A stretch of DNA of 64,000 bases from Melieria omissa (taxonomy: Eukaryota; Arthropoda; Insecta; Diptera; Ulidiidae). The position numbers and the translations under genes were made by a program. The stretch is taken from the NCBI GenBank assembly GCA_963971225.1, contig OZ020268.1, forward strand, positions 51,820,404 to 51,884,403, written 5' to 3'. Below the pieces are notes generated by a model, which saw only the letters and a list, made by a program, of their open reading frames with translations, made no database searches and was not told where the DNA came from. This document shows positions 31,710 through 43,060 of this stretch, one piece after another (position 1 is the first letter of the stretch; each line of letters begins with the position of its first letter).

Positions 31710-32907
31710 ATGTCGGCGCATGGAAATCTGTTGCGAATCTCACTGACATTGTTGCTGCTTCTCGACAGGACACTGCTGCCGCTCGCTTACCGAGTCCGCC
31801 TGGACATTGGCAATCCGACCGTTCTCTGTCCGGGCAACGGTACCAAATGCGCCGACGGAAACCCGCACTACCTTTGCCAAGAGGTATTCCAGCGCTGCGC
31901 TTTCCAACAACAATTGCACCACTCTCATATTTTCATTGCAGAACGCGCAACCCAAGTGCAGCTCGTACAAGGAGATCAAGATGACGAATATGATGGCAAA
32001 GACCTTCGTGGAGGGTCACAATGGCATTCGCAACAAGGTCGCCGACGACTTTCGCATAGCAAACATGAATCTGGTGGTAAGTGCTGCGTACGCATTGCTC
32101 GCACACACACACACACATACTCACCTCACTCACAGCTCACTTTTATATGTGTGTGTGTCTAGCATTGGAGTCGCGAACTGGCAATCATGGCGCAGCTGTA
32201 CCTGCAGGAGTGCATCGTGGCCAAGGACCAGTGTCTGACCATCGGTGAGTGCAACGCCGCACGGCGCATTTGCTTGCACGCCCAGCTCACTGACCGACTG
32301 CCTCTCGGCGTGTACTCGTACTAGGCGAGCGGGTGGTGCCCGTCCAGCAGAATATTCGCTTTCAGCATGGGCTGCTGAGCAGCAGCTGGCCGGCGCGTGT
32401 CGTGCGACACTGGTACCTCGAGGTGGGCTACAAGAGCACCTACGCTCACTTCCTGGAGGAGCGAAAGAAGGGCCACATGGAGAACTTCACACAGATGACC
32501 TGGCCGCTAGTGGAGTTTGTAGGATGTGCTGCTGCCGCGTATGGGCACCGAAATTTCAACACTAAACGCAGTTGCAATGCCTCAACAAACATTTTTGTTT
32601 GCAGAATGCGTCAAGGCCATTTTTTTGTGTGCTTCTATCATCCACCGTACGAGAAGACCGACTTTGAAAAGCATATAGTGCGGGGTAAGCCGTGCACCAA
32701 GTGCCATGTGGATCGGAGCGTCTGCTCGAGAACATTCACCTCGCTGTGCGGCCTGGGTAAGTCAGGTACAGCCACCCATGAACCAAACACACCAAAGACT
32801 ATACTTTTACTCTATATAGAATATATAGTATTTCCATAGTGTGGGCGAGCACAGTATTTCCCCATCCGTTCATTCTAACTAAAGTTAAGGGGGTGAAAAA
32901 ACAATAA
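31710..32907 (+). CDS. secreted CAP-superfamily protein (antigen 5-related/SCP-like)
   Basis: Exons 31710-31883, 31942-32076, 32163-32244, 32325-32538, 32605-32756 and (less sure) 32840-32907 give 274 residues. A hydrophobic leader (LLRISLTLLLLL, about 7-18) indicates secretion. CAP features are HNGIRN (84-89), the CAP1 motif HMENFTQMTWPLVEFVGCA (181-199) and the CAP2-like HFFVCFYHPPY (207-217), plus a cysteine-rich region (C-x2-C at 232-235, C242, C250). CAP proteins of insects include venom allergen 5 and Drosophila Ag5r-type proteins; most are extracellular with unknown ligands. The ATG at 31710 is the first in frame with the leader. The 66-bp intron 32539-32604 has no in-frame stop, so it could also be retained. 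The terminal exon is the weakest part: the last donor (GTAAGT, 32757) could splice elsewhere. Confidence 0.85.
31884..31941 (+). other. intron 1 of the CAP gene
   Basis: 58-bp phase-0 intron, GTATTC..TTTTCATTGCAG, between LCQE and NAQPKCSS. Confidence 0.8.
32077..32162 (+). other. intron 2 of the CAP gene
   Basis: 86-bp phase-0 intron, GTAAGTGC..GTGTCTAG, containing an ACACAC run (32102-32116) and a GTGTGTG run (32147-32158). Confidence 0.85.
32245..32324 (+). other. intron 3 of the CAP gene
   Basis: 80-bp phase-1 intron, GTGAGTGC..TCGTACTAG, splitting the Gly codon of CLTIGERVV. Confidence 0.85.
32539..32604 (+). other. intron 4 of the CAP gene (stopless, in-frame length)
   Basis: 66-bp, GTATGG..TTTGTTTGCAG, phase 2. 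Removing it joins VGCAAAA to MRQGHFFVCFYHPP, the spacing expected between the CAP1 and CAP2 motifs. Because it is 22 codons long without stops, an unspliced message would insert 22 residues. Confidence 0.65.
32757..32839 (+). other. probable intron 5 of the CAP gene
   Basis: 83-bp, donor GTAAGT and acceptor TTTCCATAG, phase 1. The donor is strong; the acceptor choice is a guess supported only by a following open frame of 22 codons. Confidence 0.45.
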
Positions 32908-33077
32908 CAAGCAACAATGTTGCAGTCAATTTCGATGGACAGTAAGGGATTTTATACATATCTTTTGAGAAAATACCATTTGAAACCATACATGTCACCC
33001 AAGATACTTGAAGAGTTTGATCCCCAAAAACCTCTCCCTACATAGTGGTACAGACAGAAGTACGAAAGTAAGAATCG

Positions 33078-33482
33078 TAAGCCAGCCTCGATAGTCAAGC
33101 GGGTAGCGCGCTGGCTTCTCATACCAAAGGCTCCAGGTTCGATTCCTGGCTCGGGCTGGTGAACAACTCATCTACTTCTATCGCTATCCACATGAAGGGA
33201 ATGAGAATTACAAGAATCGCACAAGTGCGCTCTTGGCTGGCAATGGCAAAACCTCCAAGTGTGAACGTAAAATTGCCAATCGCCGTTCGGATTCGGCGTT
33301 AAACTGTAGGTCCCCTCCCCCTTTCCCCATCCGCTTGAAATGTGTGCTGTAACATATATTGGCAAAACAGTGTTGCATACACAGTTCAAAAACGGGTGAA
33401 ATATGTGGTATCACAATGGGCCTTTCAGGCCTCCGAGTGTGTCTCTCATAGAGGCAGCCACCGCAACCTAACCAACCTAACC
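33078..33482 (+). mobile_element. tRNA-derived SINE with a LINE-type tail, 9-bp duplication
   Basis: 405 bp flanked by TAAGAATCG (33069-33077, 33483-33491). The head is tRNA-like: A-box region TAGTCAAGCGGG, CTCAT at the anticodon position and a perfect B box GGTTCGATTCC. The body shares AATGGCAAAACCTC, GTAAAATTGCC and AAACTGTAGGTCCC with the SINE at 7621. The last 80 bp (TGTGGTATCACAATGGGCC .. GGCAGCCACC .. CCTAACC) match the LINE 3' end at 14936-15030 (minus). Acceptor-stem mismatches show it is not a tRNA gene. Confidence 0.9.
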
Positions 33483-33491
33483 TAAGAATCG

Positions 33492-33960
33492 ACTGAAGGA
33501 TAGACTAAAGGACGGACGATAGAACCGATAAAAGGACGTACGAAATGCCGGACGATAGAATTGATGAACAGTCGATTGGAAGGACGGATGATAGGACTTA
33601 TAGGATAAGACGGGTGATAGGACTGATGAAATAACGGATGATAGGACTAATGAAATGTGGGACGAAAGGACATACGATAGGAAGAATGATAGGACTGATG
33701 AAAAAACGGGCGATAAGACGATAAAAGTACTGCTGGACGATAGAACTTATGAAAGGACATACGATAGGCACGAACAAAAGAACGGACGATAGGATAGAAA
33801 TGATGAAAGAACGAATATTTATTAGGACTGACGGAAGACGCACAAAACGACGTACGAAAATATAATGAAAGGACAAACGAAATGACGAACAATACATCTT
33901 ATGAATGAACAATTAAAGGCCGAACGTATGAACTAATGGACAAACGAAAAACAAACAAAT
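33492..33960. repeat. degenerate short tandem array (GGACGGACGATAGGA-type)
   Basis: Irregular 14-25 bp units around GGACGATAGGACTGATGAAA. The minus-strand frames over it (Phe/Ser/Arg-rich) are artefacts of the repeat. Confidence 0.7.
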
Positions 33961-34030
33961 TCATTGGTAAACAAGAATCAATGAATTTTAAAATTATTTC
34001 AAAAATCATAAAGAATTCATACAGATATTA

Positions 34031-34205
34031 ATGCTAATAATTTGAAAATATTTCTTGCAGACCTTAAAGTCGATGTGACATCACATTATTTTAGACATCA
34101 AAATCCAAATACAATGCAACCAAATATTAGAGCTAATAATTCGGAATTGTTTTTTGCAGACTTCAAAATGGATATGGCCACACATAATTTTATAAATCAG
34201 TACTT
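34031..34205. repeat. imperfect tandem duplication, about 95 bp
   Basis: GCTAATAATTTGAAAATATTTCTTGCAGACCTTAAAGTCGATGTG.. (34032) recurs as GCTAATAATTCGGAATTGTTTTTTGCAGACTTCAAAATGGATATG.. (34133). Non-coding. Confidence 0.6.
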
Positions 34206-34471
34206 GATATTTTTCTCATTTTTAATACTGTTGCATTTGTAATATTAATTGATATTGTAAATTAATACGTTTTTATGTACTTTAAGATCGCACGTAGTAT
34301 CATAAATTTTTGATAATAAAAGTGAAAAACTGCATTAAATCAGTTTGAGTTTTAGAATTGAAATATGGAAATATTTATTTAAAGTTATTGTAAATTCAAT
34401 CAACTATTAAAGAAAGTTTCTGACTTTTTTGTGTAAAACTTGAGACAAATCTCTCTGGTATCTTATAGCTA

Positions 34472-34740
34472 TCAGAGATTCCTCGCTATCTGCCTGATAT
34501 CTGAAGTTAAAAGATCAGTAAGATTAGTACGTAAGTGAACTTTGTTTTCCTTGTGATGTAAAAGAGTAACTGTAAAAAGACTCCTACGGTTGGTCAGAAA
34601 TGGGAGACCTAATAGTTTTAGCCTCTTTCTGGTTAGGGACGTGAAGTGGAAGAACTTTTTTTCAGTATGGTTAGTCGTCAAAAATGGGAAGCTTAGAAGT
34701 TTCAGTCTTTTTCTGATTAGGGACGTGAAGTGAAAGAACT
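34472..34740 (-). pseudogene. possible LINE ORF2 C-terminal fragment, partly duplicated
   Basis: The minus-strand frame has FTSLTRKRLKLLGLPFLTNRR then TVTLLH. This resembles the post-RT segment of jockey/CR1-type LINE ORF2 (two or three basic-hydrophobic lines ending in a LLH or FLH motif). The segment CTGATTAGGGACGTGAAGTG.. is repeated about 90 bp away (34628-34650 and 34715-34737), so the same coding stretch occurs twice. The assignment is tentative. Confidence 0.4.
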
Positions 34741-35224
34741 GTGAACATTCAACTGCTTGAAAAAATCGTTTTTGGGGAGAGAGAAGGCGCCAATGGTGAA
34801 GGAATGGGACGATAGGTAGGAAATGGTCTCAGTCCCACTGTGATTGTGATACTCTCATAACACTAAGTCCAACAACAAGGGATAAAGGTCCCAACTAATA
34901 GGGAGGGGTGGTTTGGCACCTGGTGATACATCGTTTATTCCATATATTTATGGATGGCTATGTAGATTTCTTCGAGCTACTGTGAACTGCGGCATTTTAA
35001 GTCGAGGTATTCGCCTTCAAGGAAGCCGCCCAAACACCAACTCATCGATAGATCTCTATGTACGAGTACTCTACTACGAGTAGTTGATTATAACAAAATA
35101 GTCTCTAGAACCGAATAACCGTAGAAGGGTTAGCGGCGCTTTGAAGACTACATAACTGCTGGGTACTTGGCTCCAAAACCATGCAACCTCCTGATTGATG
35201 CCTCTAGGAAATGAGAAATTGAAT
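34741..35224. other. no gene recognised
   Basis: Moderately AT-rich DNA with stop codons in all frames; the short minus-strand frame at 35074-35271 has no domain. Confidence 0.45.
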
Positions 35225-35505
35225 ACTACATGGGCTGAAAAGTCTTTGGCCTGACATAGAGATGGCGCCAAAAATTAAGAATTATTGTGTTGTACATGGA
35301 AAACCATCCTTAACTTAGATTCTGTCAAAGTTTCATGACATTTGGTTGACTCGTTTTCAAGTTATTGCTTTCGAAGTGACGCTACCTCTGAATTTTTGTA
35401 AACAATGGAAAAAAGTGAATTTCGTGTTTTGATAAAACATTGCTATTTGATGGGCAAAAATACAGTGGAAACAAAAGCATGGCTTGATAAATGTTATAAT
35501 ACATC
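35225..35505 (+). pseudogene. mariner element, 5' end and transposase N-terminus
   Basis: The leader ACATGGGCTGAAAAGTCTTTGG after TA is a mariner-type terminus. The ATG at 35404 begins MEKSEFRVLIKHCYLMGKNT, followed by VETKAWLDKCY. This is the standard N-terminal helix-turn-helix of mariner transposases (..F R .LI.. .F..GK...E....L...Y). The similarity ends at about 35500, where hAT-like sequence begins. All catalytic residues are missing. Confidence 0.85.
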
Positions 35506-35514
35506 TGTATTTTT

Positions 35515-35825
35515 GCCTAAGTTCCTAAGTTCCTAAGTTACTCACCTTTGGTTTCAGCTTTAGCCAAATGCCAGTCTTATTAATCAGCTTCGGCTTCGGC
35601 TTCGGCCAAAAACGTCACCTTCGGTCGGGCTTTAAGTAGTCTGCATGAAAATAAGAAGGGAATATTATTGAAAACAACATGAAACCATCCAGATAATCAG
35701 CATAAAAGCCTGACCAGATTGGCCACTTTCGGCCAAACAACGCTGGTTCGGTAGTTTCAGTCAAATTTGAGTATTGCAACCGATTAATCGGCCTTGACCA
35801 AAATGTCACCTTCGGTCGGGCTCTA
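35515..35825. mobile_element. hAT-family fragment with a duplicated terminus
   Basis: ACGTCACCTTCGGTCGGGCTTTA (35612-35634) and ATGTCACCTTCGGTCGGGCTCTA (35803-35825) are two copies of a terminus. The complement TAGAGCCCGACCGA matches TAGAGTCCGACCGA of the hAT element at 56858-57696. CTTCGGCTTCGGCTTCGGC (35589-35607) and CGATTAATCGG (35781-35791) are the same kind of subterminal repeats. No 8-bp duplication could be set. Confidence 0.6.
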
Positions 35826-38800
35826 CTCTGGATTGAAATGAGGAAATAAATATCATTGAAAACAAGGTGTCCGCCCTTCAGACGACCTTCTCAGCCACCT
35901 AATGATTGCATTTTTCTTTCCAGACGTTCTCCAAATAACCTAAAATCAAATCACCAAGTCTCCAACTTGTTATTCTTAAGTCATTAAATAACAACACAAT
36001 TTTATTTTAATATTATAATGTTTTTTTATTATATTTTTACCACTTTCACTTTATTTCACGTTCAATGAGAGGGGAATTTGCCAATTAAAATCTGTTCTTT
36101 TCAATTATTACATATTTACTTGCAATTTGTTTTTGGTAATGTTTTTTTTAATTTTGTTTTGGTTGTTATATACATTCATATAATTAAAATATCCATATTG
36201 CAATTGCATAGTTCTCGATTGGTTGTTTTTATTTAATATTTATTTACTTTAATGCCGACTGCATTTTTTGTAGCCAGCAATTTATTAGAGCTCAATTATT
36301 GTTGTTGTTGGCATTGTGAGTTGAATAAATTCTTTACTATTGAAATGTTTGAATGCAATCTTTGCATTCGTCTCGTTGAAACATGATTGCCGGCTCTTTC
36401 AAAAACATTACAAATTACAAAATTTGTTGCATGCAATTTTTTTTTTGCTTTGCATACTTAATAAAGTTAAGTATAATTGCCTCCCGGAAATGAGGGAGTG
36501 TGTGTGTGTCCATGTGATTTATTTGTATTATTTTTACTGTATTTTCTTTGTTGTTGTATATTTGTGTTAGGTTAATTCGTCTGACTGGATTTTGTTGCAT
36601 TAATATTTCTCACTAGTTGGTTATCATTTTTAGTTTTAGTTCTTTTTTGTTTATTTCTGTTAAATGGTTTTTGTAAATGTAAGTCGCTGAGGTACTTTGT
36701 TCCTTATTTTTTCACTTTAGTTCTTTTGCTTCGATTTGGTTTTTGTTTGTTTGTTTCGGTCCATTGCTGCCTGTGGACTTAATAATTGCAATCTTTTGGG
36801 TTTGGTTTTATCAAATCCTTTATTTCTTCTTTCGCAAATGAATAAATATATTGTTCATTTGCTTGTTTTCTTTAGTTACTAAATTAAAATTTATGGTTGT
36901 GTTCCTGACAGTTTCTTGGAATTCTCGCTTAACATTTCGTTTATCAAAAGAAACTAAACAACTAAACAAAATAATTTAGTTACTATGTGGTTTTAATTAC
37001 AGTTTTTATTTATGGTTTCGTTCATTTTCATTACATGTGTTGCCTTTATTGCTTTAATTTACTACTTTATTCAATTCATTAATTAGTTAATATTTAGTTT
37101 TTACATCAAATTAGCAGCATTTTCACGCTTCTGGCTATAAATTATGATATTCTTTAGTTTTCGAAAGTGTGTTGCTAGCTTAAAGGAGGTTTTTTTGTCA
37201 TAAAACTAATACAAAAATGCTAAGAATTAAACAAATTTATTGAGGGGGCAGACAAGAAAAAATGTGCTTGAAAGTTCATTATGTTTTATATCTTTGTATC
37301 AGTGCCTAGTTGGAACTTAATCATGAAGTGGTTTAAAACTACTTCTATCACCTAACTTCTGTCAAAGTTTGAACAAATTCTGTCGTTCAGTTTTGTGTTT
37401 GTCAGCCATTGAAGGCAGAGGTTGTCTGTTAAATGCTGAAATTTAATTAAAATAAAATGTAAATTCTGTAGCTGCAAGGGTGTATTTTTCTGACCTATTC
37501 TGTGTCTAAAGAAACCTTAACAAACAACTTGTTAAAAGACTATATAAAAAATTGGCAAAATAGTCAAAAACTGGTAAACTCTTCAGGTCTATTTTTCTGA
37601 CCTATTTTGCGCCTGAAGAAACCTTCTCAAGCCATTCAAATACAATGCAAAGTCTGTGAGATTCTGTGTTTTAAAAAACTAAACGTCGATCAATGTCATG
37701 ATGCTTTAACCATTCTCCGTGCCAACCTAACCTAAAAAACTTTTAAATATTAAGAACCTCTAAAAAAAATGCAAATATTTCCAAGCCTTCCAACTTCTTT
37801 CAGATAAAACAAATCAAATTCTTTTCATAAAACCAAACACACAGTATTTCAAAATGTTTTGCCCCCTCTTTGGTAAATTTGGCTTATTGCAAATTTCGTT
37901 GTAGATTGTTTTTGAAGAATTAAGACAATAAATTAATCTAGAAAATTACATTTAAAATAACAAAATAATCAATTTCTAGGACCTTTACTGCACTCACAAC
38001 TAAACAAAGAAATGAGTTTCGCTTTTCTTGTTGTCTTTTTATTTAAATTTTTACAAAAATCATTTTTGCATTTTGCAGTGATGCTACTTGTTATTGTTAT
38101 GATGTGTGTAGTTATTTAGAAAGCATTAATTCTTTTACGTATAACATTGTTGTAACGAGGTAGTTGCATTTTATTCATATATTTGTTTTTCTGTTTGATA
38201 TAAGAATTTTTTCCAAACATTTTATCCAAATTGTTTATACAAATATAATACTTTTTTAAGTACAACTATTAGATTTTGTTTAGAAAATGTTTCTCATTGT
38301 TTTGTATTTTGTATACTTTCAGAATTCCATGATTATTGAGGTATTTTGCGGTGTGTTCGCCGAACACAATTCATTGCTACATTTTGCTACACAATTTCCG
38401 GTTGTCATTTAGAAAGTCTAAGCAAGTGAAAGTGTAAAAGAAGTCAATGTTGTTGAATGATTGAAAGTTCAAGTGGAACACGAAACTTGAGCGAATTTAA
38501 AGGGTGTTTGTTAAATAGTTAAAGTTGAGAGGGAAAGTTAAGGATGATTGAAAGTTTATGTTCAGAGGGAGACTAAAGGAGATTTTGAAGAACTCTGTCT
38601 TTCGTCCTTTTTTATTCGGACTTCAGAAAGCTGAAATATCGTTGGACAAAGTCTGTGAAAACAAACAGGCTTGGAATTTCCTTAAAAAAGTTCTGTTTTC
38701 ATATCCAGGTTAATTGAAAAATAAATTGGAATTTTCTTGAAAAAGTTCTGTTTTCATATCCAGATTCATTGTTCTCTAAACTGCTTTCGTAAAATAGTTT

Positions 38801-39039
38801 TTTTTTCACTCGAATTTAATTCAATTAAAGTTCAGCTTGAAAGTTAAACGTTTTTGTTAAAATTTTTGCTTATTTAAGTATTTTTATTGAAGTACAAACT
38901 GGCAAATTTTATGGTTAAATATATTAAAAAATACTCAAACGAAACTGCGAAAAATATTAAAATATTTCAAATTTGTGTTTCACACAACGTTCTCATGGGA
39001 AACCGCAGATTAAGAAAGATATTTTGAGTTAAAAAAAAT
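35826..39039. other. no gene recognised
   Basis: Long AT-rich intergenic stretch with TTGTTGTTG and TGTGTG runs (36298-36310, 36499-36510). A 59-bp tandem duplication holds GGAATTTYCTTRAAAAAGTTCTG (38673-38770). CCAACCTAACCTAAAA at 37722-37737 resembles the CCTAACC tail of the LINE/SINE family, without the TGTGGTATCAC motif. Confidence 0.5.
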
Positions 39040-39620
39040 TCTTATTAAATGAAAGATTCTCAAAAAATGTATACAATTTTCTCATTTACAACTGAAAAAT
39101 CCAATTTTTGAATTTGTGACTAAAGTTTTTTCATTTTCGCATAAACATTCTGATTACATTAAACTTTCTCAGTAATGGAATACAATTTTCTCATTTGAGA
39201 CTTAAAGTTTCCCTTTTTTGAAGACAGTTTTCCTGTTTGTGACTGTATTTTTTAAATTTTTGCTTAAATTTTCTGATATAAAAAAATGTCCCATGTTTCA
39301 AAAATCTCAGTTAAGACTGAAAAATCCTACTCTTCAATACAATTTTTTTATTTTTGACTAAATGTTTGTCATTTCTGAATAAAACTAAACTTTATACTGA
39401 AATTCTCCTATTTTCGAATACAAAAAAAAAATTTGAAAAACTTTCCATTTTTTAACTCAATTTGCTTATTTTTGGCAGACATTTTAACATTTTTGAAGAA
39501 TATGAGTTTCAGACTGTTTTCGGATACAACGTTATCAGTTAAGACTGACAATTTTCCAATTTTGGATACAATTTTCTCATTTCAGACTAAATTATTTAAA
39601 ATTTTTGGTTACAACTTATA
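39040..39620. repeat. degenerate tandem array (CTCATTT..GACTGAAA)
   Basis: About ten irregular units of 45-65 bp around TACAATTTTCTCATTTAAGACTGAAAATTTTCC. Non-coding. Confidence 0.6.
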
Positions 39621-42429
39621 ATTTTTTCTAATTTTCCATTTTTTAATTGAAAGAATTAAATTAGAATTTATTTAATTAAATTAAATTAATTTAATAAATT
39701 ATATTATTTAATTAAAAAAGCTGTCTTATTTAAGACAGAAATTTGTATCTTCCCTCTCTATTCGCTTTTCTTTTCCTTCTGAAATTTTTTTCCGAAAAAT
39801 GAAAAAACAAATTTTTGTTTTCTTTCTTTTTTTCTTCTTTTAAAACTGAAGCTTTTCCCTTTCATTAAAGACTAAAATTTGCTCATTTCACATTCAGCCT
39901 TGTTTAGAAACTTTCATAATTTCAACATGAAATGGTGTAGCCAGTGTAATAAAGTTGTTTTTATAAGATTTTTTTTGCTTAAACTCAAATCGTAGAAAAT
40001 CAAAAAGTTTGCATTACGTTTTGCTTTTATTGCACTTTACTTCTTACTTAAACAATTTTTGTTTTATTTTTTCAACTCGATAACAAAATTATTGCTGTTC
40101 TCACATGTGTAATCGTTCGCTTCTATTTCTATTGATATGCTCAGTTATTGATATAATTTTTTTCTCACTTAATCATCTTCAATGGTTAACTTTTAAAACA
40201 AATACAACCCAAAAACGGAAAAACCTATTCACCATTATCCACAATGAGCATTACGAAGTGCCAACAAAATGGATTATCTCTCTCTCTTTCTCTCTCTTTC
40301 TTGTTACTTAGTCATTAAGGGGGAGATTTGCGCTAAAATTTAACTTTAACTTTTGCTTAACTTACATATCGAACATTGAAATGGAATACATGGAAATATG
40401 TATTTTTGAATTTTTATTGTTTAATTTCATTAAAATGATATTTTCATTCAAATTCTTGATTTCGTTTCACATTCGCAATGCGGTTGAAATTTAAAAAATT
40501 ACTGCAACTTGACGCACTTTGAACACTGATTGAAGTTTTACAGATATCAAAACTCAAGCAGTGACTGAAGTGTGTAAAATTAGGGTAAAATTTTAATGTT
40601 CACAACAGACGAGTTGGATATTCTGTAAAGGGGAGTTTAAAATTTCCATAAGCGGTTTAAGGAAGCACATCAGTTGTCTAACTTTTAATGGGAAGTTTGT
40701 GAAAGTATATTTTACTGAGGCGTGTCTAAACTTATGAGGAAATCCTACACAGTGTAAACAGACTCTTAAAAGCAGCCAAAATATGACTTGGCACCACTTA
40801 CATGGCCATTGCCATATATTGTGAATACCGCTAGTAATTCAAAACAAATTCAAATAATTAGTTTTATTGAAATCTTTAAAATTCCTTTGAACTTGAAATT
40901 TATTTTAAATTATTATAAACTCATTTCACTGAGTTTTTTTCGTGCTATTTTGTTTTCGTTAGTTACAACATTCGTTCTACACTGAGCAAGTTTTTTTGAA
41001 CTACAAACGTGTTAGCTTTTCCGAACGTTTTCGGTTTTTGGTCTCTATGCGATTGAAGCATTTTTCATAGAATATATTTCGTCATATCCGTCTTGAGATA
41101 TGTAAATTTCAAGTTCATCAAGTTCACCTAATTTTTAAACAATTTATTTTGTTCTCTACTATTTCGACAGTTCATACTTGTTACAACTTAACCTAAAACT
41201 TGAACAAGTGAAGCATAACTTGTTGTAATTTTTTGTTAGATTACAGCTTCATCCATTCAAATTCTCAAAATTTTGGTAACGAAATTCTTGTGAATACCAC
41301 CAATGCTAGAAAATTCAATTTATTTTTGAAGTCATTCAGTTAAGCATAAAGTTTGAACATTTGACAAATATACAACATATAAAGTTATACGTTAAGTTAT
41401 AACGCGTATGAGTCCAGAGTTCTTTAATCTTATAATTCCAGGATTTAAAATTATTACCTGAGCTTTGTTTTGAGAAAAGAAACTGGGTCTTTATAGTCTC
41501 TATGTGATTTTCAACATTTCAACTCTAACTCAGAGATTTATTCAGAGTTTTGTTACTTTGAAATAAAGCATCATTCATTAGATATCAAGCAACTTTCTCC
41601 ATTATGATCTCTGACTCACGGTTTCTCACTTGTCACTGCACTGACATTTGGTTACTTAAGCTTTGGCTCTATAAGCTGCAAAGAGAAAAGAAGCATAAAT
41701 ATTGAGTTATTAGTTATTTTTCTAATATTATTGAGTTGCAATAAATTGTAGAACAGCTGTCAAGTAGTTCCGTCAGTGTGCGTTCTCGGTAAGGAAAAGC
41801 TTTAACTGTTTGGCAATCAGTTACTGGTGCCTGAAGTTGTGCTGATGGACATCTCTGGCAGTGCTCATTCCATGAATTTAGTGTAATAATGCAGTTTATA
41901 TCTCGATAGCTCATTACCTCCTTGTGTACACCGATGGCATTGAATTCACTGGGCGCAAGAGAGATGTCATTGCCACCTTAACGACTTTCGAAAGCGAATC
42001 AGCTAAGTTGGGTTTGATGGCAAATAGAGTCAGGAGATCATCTCCTGTATAAACAATAAAGCTCTGACGAAGGTACTCGACGCAGTAGTTGAAGCTCAAC
42101 GACGAAAAGAAAGACCAAGTTAAAGTTACCCTATCATCATTTCGATGTGGTTCATTATTTCATGTGTAGGTTCATCACATTTTCAATGTGATCTCTTTCG
42201 TTCAATGTTATTATAAAGAACCGATTTTTCATGATTGCTTTCAAAAAAGGTTGTTACTTCATTGCGTTTGAAGAGCAAATTTTAATCATTGATTCGTTGT
42301 GTTAACTCAAATCTTTTTCAAATCGTGCTGTACCAGCTTCTTTAAGAGTCCATGAATGATTTTCAATTGTTCACCTGTTGTATATGATAAATTTAACCTC
42401 TCAGCAAACATTCACGCAGTTATCAGACA
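39621..42429. other. no gene recognised
   Basis: AT-rich. A CTCTCTCTCTTTCTCTCTC run is at 40274-40299. Short frames at 41714-42099 on the minus strand have no recognisable domain. Confidence 0.5.
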
Positions 42430-43060
42430 ATCCAATTCAGTTAAGGCTCGTCTTCAACTTTGGTAGATCGACCAGAACGTTGGTTATCTTGAAGAGAAAA
42501 ATTTGATCGAAAGCCGCCGAAAGAAATATTGTGGTTTTTTTCTTTTTTTCGGTGTTAGCAGCAACAGAGTTTTGAACCTGGGTTCGAGCGACGCATTTGA
42601 CTCGCGACCCAACGCACTAGCCAGCTGAGCTATGGCGGCTTTGGTTGTCATCAACTTCAGTAAATCGACCAGAACGTTGGTCAACTTGGAATGCAAAAAC
42701 ACTCCAACTCAGTTATGGCTTCGGTTTAGTTCTCATAAACTTTAGAAGATCTAACAGAACGTTGGCCAACTTGCAGTGAAAAAGACAATCCAACTAATTA
42801 CTGCTTTGGTAATTATCAACTTCGACAGATCAACCAGAACGTTGGCCATCTCAATTGTGACTTTAAGTCGATCATCATAAACTTCAGTAGACCGTTCAGA
42901 ACATTGGTCACCTTGAAGTGAAAAATCTCTAGAATGGCTTAAATTTGATTATCAGTAACTTCAGTTTGATTTGGTAGGCGTGAACTTCGATAAGTTTACC
43001 AGAACGATCCAACCCAATTATGACTTTGATTCAGTCATTATCTTCGGTAAGTCCACCGGA
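42430..43060. repeat. tandem array, unit about 60-90 bp, marked by CCAGAACGTTGG
   Basis: Copies of TCAACTTCRGTAGATCRACCAGAACGTTGGYCA.. occur with anchors at about 42470, 42667, 42752, 42832 and 42892, then more degenerate. The first gap (197 bp) is about 85 bp once the SINE at 42531-42641 is removed. Non-coding. Confidence 0.75.
42531..42641 (-). mobile_element. tRNA-derived SINE fragment, minus strand
   Basis: On the minus strand GCCGCCATAGCTCAGCTGG holds the A box and CCAGGTTCAAAAC the B box. GTTGCTGCTAACACCGAAAAAAAG follows. The head matches the SINE at 7621 (GCCGCCGTGGCTCAGTTGG). It lacks the 3' body and sits inside one unit of the tandem array. Confidence 0.75.

Noticed and set aside
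33081..33160. Functional tRNA gene
   Set aside because: A perfect B box is present, but the acceptor and anticodon stems do not pair well and the sequence continues into a SINE body with a target duplication.
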